14,743 bases of DNA, from contig JANBPK010000507.1 of NCBI GenBank assembly GCA_027579435.1, positions 1 to 14,743 on the forward strand, given 5' to 3'. Position numbers and translations under genes: made by a program. A model generated the notes under the pieces. That model saw only the letters and a program-made list of their open reading frames with translations. It was not told where the DNA came from and searched no databases. Positions 8,671 to 14,743 of the stretch are shown here, in pieces; the first letter of the stretch is position 1; every line of letters starts with the position of its first letter. The DNA comes from Candolleomyces eurysporus (taxonomy: Eukaryota > Basidiomycota > Agaricomycetes > Agaricales > Psathyrellaceae).

Positions 8671-11108
8671 TCACCTCCCTCCCTCCGACTCGTTCGAGTT
8701 CCCATAGGTCCGGAGCACAGGACTCCCCAACCCCCTCTCAGTCCGACTATCATCCAAAGATGCCAACCTCGCCACCCCTGGTCTACCAAGTGATAACACA
8801 CTATCCCTCGGCCGCGATCCCCCAGCAACCCCTGCCAAATTCAAACCCAGAGAAAGGTNCCCCTTCCGCGTCCTCGTCTTCAGGATCTCCCCTACTCCTA
8901 GATTCGTTCCCACCACCATTGCCAGCGTTACTACCGCCACCCGCCTGAGCGTTGGCAGCAGCAGCAGCAGCTCTCCGTGCGCTACGCCGAGCATTGAACG
9001 TCCGACTCGCGGTGGCATTCGAAAACAGAGGCAAAAGGTACCTCTCATCAATCGCCTGGAACCACTTCCCATCCTCCGCGCTCGCATTCGCTCCACCACC
9101 TTGCCTGAACAAGTTGGCAAACGACGTCATACTCCCGCTCCTACTGACATTCGCACTGCTCGATTCGTGCTGTTGCTGGTGCTGTGCTGTAGGCGCCAGA
9201 GGCAAGACCTCCCCTCCATCCGAATCATACGATTCCGAAGATGCAGAAGAGAATATGGCAGGTCCCGCTCCAGTAGCGCCAGGTGACGGGGGCACACTTC
9301 CCCTGTCGCGATACTCGGCTTGAGAGAGGACGTGGTGGTTGTAGNCCCCGGTTCCCATAATGCGTCCCGATCCTCGCAGCACCCTCCTGGTAATCCCTCG
9401 ACCACCTCCGACTGCGCGACCCTCCACCAAACCCATTCGCAGTCCTCGAAAGGGGCGCATAGTAGTCGTAGAACGCCCCATCATCGTCTTCGCTGTCACT
9501 TCCCCCGTCCTCGTCCGGTACACCCGTCCTGATCTTCATCACCTCCAACATCCTAGCTGTGGTCCCACCGAAGAACAGGACAGTGATGACGACGACTAGG
9601 AGGACGGTCATACGCAGGACTTTTGCGTTGGGGCCGTTGAACCCCGCAGCGAGGGCGACACCCACAGCTCCACGCAGACCCGCCCAGAAGAGCATCATCT
9701 GGTAGCTATGCGGCAGCTCGTCATGCCTCTGCCCGCCCACTTGCCGATGGAAGAAATTGATAGCTTCCGCCAACGGGAACACAGCTGCATATCTTGTAAA
9801 GACCACCGCGATTGTGGTGATCAGGATGAAGAGCGGCTTGACGTAGCTGAATACGGGTTCCGAAGTAGGTGCGGAAGTGAAGAGCGCCATTCCGAGGTAG
9901 ATGAAGATGAAATTCTCGCTGAGCTGGGCGAGAACGCTGAACAAGCTCTTGCTAGCGCGTTGGGTCTTCCGACTCATGGTGTGGTAGGCGTAATGCTTGA
10001 GGGTGATGCCGCAGAACAATAGGGAGACGATTCCGGAGAGGGTGAGACCCGTTGATAGGAAATAGCATGTATAAGCGCAGAGTGCGACGAGGCAGCTCTC
10101 GATGTGGGGGAAGTGGTGGAGGTGGGAGTGCTTGAGCAATAGCGACATGAGGAGGCCAAATGTGACTCCGAGCAGCGTGCTGAGGAGGAAGGATATCAAG
10201 AATATCCCGACACCATGGAAGATAGACCCGAGGTATACTTCTTCCCCGTGGAACTTGCTCAAAGTTCTGTTGCAAACTACTGTCAGGAAGTCTCGCGATA
10301 TGGAAATGTGGAATTCACTTACTCATACATAACAATACTGACAGCGTCGTTGAGCAAGCTCTCGCCAAAGATGACGGTGTATAGCTTGGGATCAACTTTG
10401 TATTGGTTGAAAATAGCGAGGATAGTAACAGGGTCAGTCGCGGAAAGTGTAGAGCCAAATGTTAGGCATTCCACGAGTGATAGGTCCATGCCCTCAATCC
10501 CGAGGAATGAGTATATGTGGACGAGAACTCTAGTGTGTGTTAGCTACTTTTAATGCAGCGCAACGGGATACTTACCCAACGCCGACAGCCGATATAAACG
10601 TTCCGGCAAATGCAAAGACAATGATAGAGGCGAAGTTTCGAAAGAAGTTTTCCTAAGCCCAGGATCAGTACCGACGTTAAGCTAGAGAACGGATCGGCTT
10701 CACCTGCTTCAATTCGTACCCTGAATTCAAGATGATAGGCGGCAGTAATAGGTTGAAGAATAAGGTATGCTTGAATGTCTATACACATGTATGTATGGAT
10801 ACGTCAACCTCTTCATCCCGTTTCAATAGAGAAATATATAGACTCACTAGCATTTCTCTAATCATAGTTCCCGGCGCCAACCTGACGACCAATCCTACAA
10901 ACATCCCAGCGAAAACGGAGACAAGAGTTTCGTGTATCGCGCGAATCCGCTTGATTTGGAGGTAGTATGACGTCCACAAGCTAAGGACGAGGAGTGTGCA
11001 GACGAGGAATAGCGACCATGAGGAATAGAATTCTTCGTCTTCGACTGGCGCTGGATCGGACGACATAGTGTTGTAAGGCGACGACACATGGAACTTGAGT
11101 CCGGACAT
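8671..11108 (-). CDS. NHX1: Endosomal/vacuolar-type Na+(K+)/H+ exchanger, NHX1-like (CPA1/NHE family)
   Basis: Five exons (minus): 11108-10848, 10769-10704, 10652-10576, 10529-10323, 10266-8671; introns 46-78 nt. With the Ns at 9345 and 8859 ignored the protein is about 734 residues. It exchanges Na+ or K+ for H+ across endosomal/vacuolar membranes, which affects lumen pH and trafficking. Family marks in order: FYSSW and a first membrane helix (about 28-48), [14 protein letters not shown] (about 94-107), FAGTF (124-128, the amiloride-site region), ATDPV (165-169), GESLLNDA (190-197; the ND pair typical of electroneutral CPA1), ENFIFIYLG (about 321-329), [10 protein letters not shown] (about 400-409). 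The cytosolic tail is acidic, then serine/glycine-rich, with the conserved [11 protein letters not shown] block and an alanine run, and a variable end. The most upstream Met was chosen; Met15 is possible. The paralogous relic of its 3' end lies at 6914-7030. Confidence 0.93.
8859..8859 (-). other. Spurious N in the exchanger tail
   Basis: Next to a four-base C run. Removing it changes GGG GNA CCT to GGG GAC CTT and joins the upstream frame to the one that ends at TGA 8673-8671. Leaving it in gives a stop after 18 unrelated residues. Confidence 0.75.
9345..9345 (-). other. Spurious N in the exchanger tail
   Basis: Next to a four-base C run. Removing it turns CGG GGN CTA into CGG GGC TAC and joins the transporter frame to the frame holding the conserved [11 protein letters not shown] block, which proves that the downstream frame is the real one. 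Confidence 0.9.
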
Positions 11109-11895
11109 TCTTGCAGGTATGGAATCTGGTATTTGTGGTGCCCTTGGTTAAGCCGGATGTCGCTGCGCAGTCCCTCAGTTGGAAGCGCCCGTCGTGTCTT
11201 CCCTCTCGCCGAATGATAGGAACGTGTAGATGGCTTCCAGACTCTGGTGATATGTTGTAAAACGTCTATCCCTCCCTCCTCCGGAGCCGTTTACAGGGTG
11301 TTTTACTGAGTGCCAATATTAGGAGTACGCCTGCGGAAACGCCTGCATGAAACGCACCTGTGTTCAGCTCTACGATATGAATTCTCCTCCCAATTTTAAG
11401 CCTATTGCTGGGTCGTGAAGTGGTATCAGTCAGAGATGGAGAACTTTGACGGTCATGAAGGTCGCTGTCGTCGAAGAAGCTGCAGCGGATGTGCCAGCCA
11501 GTTCGGTTCGTACGGCCTCACAAGCCTAGTGACATCCATCACTGGCATCAGTCCAAACCGGTTTGTCTGTTGGCTCAGTTACTCTATCGTAGCACTGCCA
11601 CACCCTGACCATACTTCCTCTTCAAAGTTCACCCCTCGGCCGACGTTCTCGATTCTGGCCGACCGTGCTCAAACCTTGTCGAGAGCCGTCTCTAGGAGGC
11701 AGAAAACCCGATTTGAAACTGTCATTATGTCTATCATCGTGCCTGATATCGTTGCTCAGTGCTGAGTCTCCGCAGTCAGTCCTTGATTGACAAGCAGTGC
11801 ACCTGCGGATATACATAAAGGCTTAAGCTGGCACTTTCGAGATCGCAGTTTCGACAGCTGCGCTCTCACCAACCACCACCTCCTCCAACAACGAT
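11109..11895. other. Divergent intergenic region between the exchanger and BRI3-like gene 1
   Basis: It holds the exchanger promoter on the left (no clear TATA) and the promoter of BRI3-like gene 1 on the right. A perfect 12-base palindrome, CAAACCGGTTTG, is at 11554-11565. A plus-strand frame of 116 codons at 11415-11765 has no recognisable domain and no paralogue in the window; it is not called. Confidence 0.5.
11810..11820 (+). promoter_or_regulatory. TATA-like core promoter of BRI3-like gene 1
   Basis: TATACATAAAG lies about 80 bases upstream of the ATG at 11896. The sequence after it (TTAAGC, GAGAT, CAG) aligns with the matching part of BRI3-like gene 2, so the core promoter was copied with the gene. 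Confidence 0.55.
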
Positions 11896-12389
11896 ATGAC
11901 TGTTCCCAACTACCAAGCTGCTCCCCCTGCGTACTCAGCTCCTGCGCCGGGCAAAGACGGTCTCCCGCCGGCGGGATCTCTTCCTCCGCAACCACCTATG
12001 GTAGTAGTGGTCAACGAGGGGACGCCGCTTACTGCGGCACAGCGAGGTGAACTGTACAGGAGTGAACGTGCGTGAATTTTCTTGCTCTCTGCAACTAGCC
12101 ACATACTGAAGTCGCAATTCCAGTGTACGGACGATGTGCCGCTGGAATCCATGAGCCTTCGACCAAATTCGGGCCTTGTGGAATTGTAACTGCTATCGTA
12201 CGTTCTAAATACCTGGCGTTTCTTCCGCCTATTTAATGCAAATTACCTCTAGGTCTGCTTCCCCATTGGACTTTTGTGTCTACTGTGAGTTCGGCCGCGT
12301 TATTTCCGTCGGGATATGATTTGATACCTTTGTCTGCTAGGGTCGACAATGAGCGTCGATGCACCGTTTGTGGTGTCCGGCTCAATTAG
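11896..12389 (+). CDS. Small proline-rich BRI3-like membrane protein, tandem copy 1
   Basis: Four exons: 11896-12067, 12124-12197, 12253-12284, 12341-12389; introns 55-56 nt; 108 residues. The N-terminal half is proline-rich and disordered, with a PPAY motif near residue 10, the type of site bound by WW domains of NEDD4/Rsp5 ubiquitin ligases. The C-terminal half has YGRCAAGIH, a hydrophobic segment (GIVTAIVCFPIGLLCLL) and an ending RRCTVCGVRLN. The order PY motif, Cys-containing segment, membrane segment with FPxG, then RRCxxCG matches animal brain protein I3 (BRI3), a lysosomal membrane protein. Cys and His in CAAGIH with the CxxC could bind zinc (inferred). The first intron is absent from copy 2; the other two are conserved in place and phase. 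The cellular role in fungi is not evident from the sequence. Confidence 0.85.
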
Positions 12390-12432
12390 TAATAGCTGTT
12401 ATTCCTAACACTATTGCTAGTATTGTACTTCT

Positions 12433-12497
12433 GTGAGTCCGAGTTCAACCCGTCCGTTAGCTCAGGCTTTAACTTCTCCAAGATCGTGTATTGTTAG
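12433..12497 (+). other. Probable 3' UTR intron of BRI3-like gene 1
   Basis: GTGAGT donor 43 bases after the stop codon, TTAG acceptor, 65 nt. BRI3-like gene 2 has a matching segment (66 nt, 49 bases after its stop). The acceptor side is conserved between the two (AGATCGTGTATT then TTAG), as is the exon after it (TTCGTG). Confidence 0.55.
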
Positions 12498-12918
12498 ATT
12501 TCGTGGGCTTTGTTATGTATTCGTTTCTATGGGCAGTTAAAACCGATGCGAACTATGATCGACTGCCTGTGGCAACAACACAGACTTTCTCAGCATGCCT
12601 CCGAGTCTAGGAGCGCGGTGGTGCTGCACAATTCCGGAAACGGGGCGCAATCACAAAGGATCGGTGAGACGAGTTGAGACATAGGTACTGCGGCCCCACC
12701 CCTCCTCCCAGCAACCCAGCCAGAGGTGGCGAAAGGTTCTAGTAATGTTAATCTTGAATCTGGTTGATTCTGGAGGAAGGAGGACTTTGATTTTGTCGAC
12801 ACCTGACGTCTGATGATACAGTAGTCTGCGAAACCATCGGGGAATGTACCATGGTCCAGACCCATCGCAGTCAACTTGATCGTAGACATTGACCACTACG
12901 ACTCACTCATCGAGCGGC

Positions 12919-12930
12919 GGTGCATAAAGG
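12919..12930 (+). promoter_or_regulatory. TATA-like core promoter of BRI3-like gene 2
   Basis: TGCATAAAGG about 95 bases upstream of the ATG at 13018, followed by TCTAAGCC and GAGATATCAG, aligned with the same positions upstream of gene 1. Confidence 0.5.
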
Positions 12931-13017
12931 TCTAAGCCACCCCCTTCAGAGATATCAGTTCTTTTGAGGACGCCCTGCGCTCATTCCCACTACCACAATC
13001 TTCAGACCTGAACGAAA

Positions 13018-13456
13018 ATGTCCGCTGTTCCTCCTTCTACCCAAGTTCCTCCTCCTGCGTACTCGGCCCCTGCGGCGAAATACACATCACCCCAGGCTCC
13101 TCAACCAGCGCCAGGCACCGCATCTCAACAGGCCCCAGTGATATTTGTTACACCGGCTCCGGCAGAGATATACGGACGATGTGCCGCTGGAATACATACG
13201 CCTAAGACTAACTTTGGGCTTTGTGGTATTGTAACCGCCGTCGTACGTCTCGTTCTCTGAATCTTGGTGTTTGTTCTCGGTTTCCTTCACGTTGAATCGA
13301 TACCACTTTCTTTAGGTCTGCTTCCCCATTGGGATTCTGTGTTGTCTGTGAGTACACGCTCCAGCTTGAGGTAGTTTTGTTGGGATTAGGCTTATGCTTT
13401 CCGCTAGGCTCGACACTCATCGACGATGCGCCGTATGCGGTATTCGGCTCGATTGA
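13018..13456 (+). CDS. Small proline-rich BRI3-like membrane protein, tandem copy 2
   Basis: Three exons: 13018-13242, 13316-13347, 13408-13456; introns 73 and 60 nt; 101 residues. Same plan as copy 1: proline/alanine-rich start with PPAY near residue 13, then IYGRCAAGIH, a hydrophobic segment (GIVTAVVCFPIGILCCLL) and the end RRCAVCGIRLD. The last two introns match copy 1 in position and phase and the middle exon is exactly 32 nt in both. Copy 1 has one more intron just before the YGRC codons; here that stretch is continuous, so an intron was lost here or gained there. Substitutions in the conserved half are mostly conservative, so both copies look functional. The PPAY motif suggests recruitment of a NEDD4/Rsp5-type ligase, by analogy with animal BRI3; this is inference. 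Confidence 0.87.
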
Positions 13457-13505
13457 TTATGCGATGTGCGGCTTCAGCCTTGCCGTCGATTAATAGCGTC
13501 CATTC

Positions 13506-13571
13506 GTGAGTCGTTTTCAACCTTATACTCTAGCTCTACTTCTGACCTCTTCTAAGATCGTGTATTTTTAG
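13506..13571 (+). other. Probable 3' UTR intron of BRI3-like gene 2
   Basis: GTGAGT donor 49 bases after the stop and TTTTTAG acceptor, 66 nt, matching the segment at 12433-12497 in length, distance from the stop, donor and acceptor-side sequence. Confidence 0.55.
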
Positions 13572-14480
13572 ACTTCGTGAAACCAAATAATGCCAGTGTA
13601 TTCCCTTTTATGAACAAGGTTTTGAACATTCAACACGGACGTGAACATTAACGTTGTGAATGATGGTCAACGCTCTGAATCGCCAATCACCTGGACATCG
13701 TGCCCTCGACTCGGAAATCCCTTTCCAGTGGCGTACCAATCCATAAAGGCTTTCCAACATGCATGCTTCCTGCACGTTTATTCCTCATTGAACGATAGAC
13801 ATACGGAATTTTCCTACCCCAGGTAAGGCGAGAACTGCCTATGACCTTCATTTCGATCATCCTTTCTGCCTCACCATCCCTTACATCTCCACTGGCCACG
13901 GATCCAGTTATCGATATGAAATCAAGAAGTCCAAAGTTGGGAAGACAGCAATTCAAACCTAAGATGCTCTGGTTATCTCGACGATAATCGTGTTTCATCC
14001 TTTGGACATATCACTTGCCCTTGGAGTGTTTGACCAAGTGACCCAACCTCCAGGTCAACATCCGTCCGGAGTCAATCTGTCAGACGGCCCACATGAACAA
14101 GACTGCCGTACTACTTGGCCACGACAAAGCATCCGAGTCGGGAGCACAACATGTCGATCTCTTGACCTTTTCTTTCGCGACGACGAGACCTTGTAATTTT
14201 CTGCCTGACACCGTCACTAACGCGACCATACATCAACCTCCCACTAACCGGGTATTCTCCAGTATTCCAGCGTGCTGTCTCCCTCGCATTCACGCCTCGA
14301 TCTCGTCCGGATTCCAGGACCCTTAAAGTGAGATGATGCCTTCACCCGACTGCGGACAGCTGTTAAGGTCGCGGCAATTGGTCGCACAACGTCAAGGCAG
14401 TGCACGAACACTTCTCTCGCTGGGACTTTGGAAGACAGGATGCTGTGTACGCATCTCATGGTACCATCAACCTCAATAGA

Positions 14481-14490
14481 GATAAAAAGA
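14481..14490 (+). promoter_or_regulatory. TATA-like element before BRI3-like copy 3
   Basis: GATAAAAAGA, about 115 bases upstream of the ATG at 14603, followed by a pyrimidine-rich leader. It is placed like the elements of copies 1 and 2. Confidence 0.4.
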
Positions 14491-14602
14491 TCAAATGCTC
14501 GTATCTTTCTTGGTCCTTTTTTGTAGTCTCAGTCGCTACCTGCACGGCTTCAACACTCTCGACGACACCATTATCATCACTACCGAGAAGAATTCATTGG
14601 AA

Positions 14603-14743
14603 ATGGGGAAAAGGGAAGAAGCGGAATCGGAGCTAGCTCAACCTGAGCCTCCCGCTCTGCCTACGTACTCGGCTGGCGAAGCAGGGCCATCATCTCCCTC
14701 AGCGGGTACAGCAACAGCAGCCCCAACGGCCCAACCCCAACCC
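14603..14743 (+). CDS. Probable third BRI3-like copy, N-terminal part only (cut by the window end)
   Basis: An ATG at 14603 opens a frame of 47 codons that runs off the right edge. It begins with a charged stretch (MGKREEAESE) and then becomes rich in Pro, Ala, Ser and Thr with an LPTYSAG motif, at the place where copies 1 and 2 have PPAYSAP. LPxY is an accepted variant of the PPxY ligase-binding motif. Same strand, similar spacing and a TATA-like element upstream fit a third array member. The diagnostic membrane segment and RRCxxCG end would lie outside the window, so this could be another proline-rich protein. Confidence 0.5.
   Translation, partial: MGKREEAESELAQPEPPALPTYSAGEAGPSSPSAGTATAAPTAQPQP

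Larger units (their letters stand above)
12390..13017. other. Spacer between BRI3-like genes 1 and 2
   Basis: It starts with the 3' UTR and probable UTR intron of gene 1, then has about 350 bases with no recognised feature, then the promoter and leader of gene 2. Minus-strand frames at 12590-12896 show no domain and are not called. Confidence 0.5.
13457..14602. other. Spacer between BRI3-like genes 2 and 3
   Basis: It begins with the 3' UTR of gene 2 (with the probable intron) and ends with the promoter of copy 3. Between about 13600 and 14470 no gene, RNA or repeat was recognised; the open frames are short, lack domains and do not resemble the flanking genes. Confidence 0.5.

Noticed and set aside
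11415..11765. Plus-strand frame of 116 codons before BRI3-like gene 1
   Set aside because: No domain, odd composition and no paralogous match; called intergenic.
13687..13998. Minus-strand frame of 103 codons between BRI3-like genes 2 and 3
   Set aside because: No domain or supporting signals; likely chance.

Overview
The window looks like nuclear DNA from a basidiomycete fungus, most likely an Agaricomycete. The grounds are several multi-exon genes whose introns are 43-78 nt with GT-AG ends, an Agaricomycete-style NACHT/STAND protein, an F-box protein of the type expanded in mushrooms, and a fungal NHX1-type exchanger. No genus can be named. It is a draft assembly. Four single N characters are present. 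In the three that fall inside genes, deleting the N restores the reading frame.

Layout, left to right. (1) 1-2268, minus: a six-exon NACHT P-loop ATPase (STAND/NLR-like). It runs off the left edge and has an apparent one-base frame break at a six-base A run. (2) 2269-3795: intergenic, with a GA microsatellite, a purine/pyrimidine strand switch and a TATA box for the next gene. (3) 3796-5169, plus: an F-box protein whose 26-nt first exon adds a possible N-myristoylation signal. (4) 5558-6618 and 7205-8441, minus: two tandem paralogues of an unrecognised membrane-anchored coiled-coil protein; the second has an in-frame TAG just after its membrane segment. Between them, at about 6914-7030, lies a decayed copy of the 3' end of the neighbouring NHX gene, so the duplicated unit took in part of that gene. 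(5) 8671-11108, minus: a five-exon endosomal-type Na+(K+)/H+ exchanger. (6) 11896-12389, 13018-13456 and 14603 to the right edge, plus: three tandem copies, the last cut by the window end, of a small proline-rich, PY-motif, BRI3-like membrane protein. The two complete copies share promoter elements and what looks like a conserved intron in the 3' UTR.

How they may work together: NHX1-type exchangers set endosome/vacuole pH, and animal BRI3 is a lysosomal membrane protein, so the right half may be weakly themed around endomembranes. The NACHT and F-box genes are members of large, fast-evolving families, and the two tandem arrays show that the region is actively duplicating. This is inference from families and positions; nothing in the sequence proves functional coupling. 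No tRNA, rRNA, transposase, LTR or CRISPR array was recognised.
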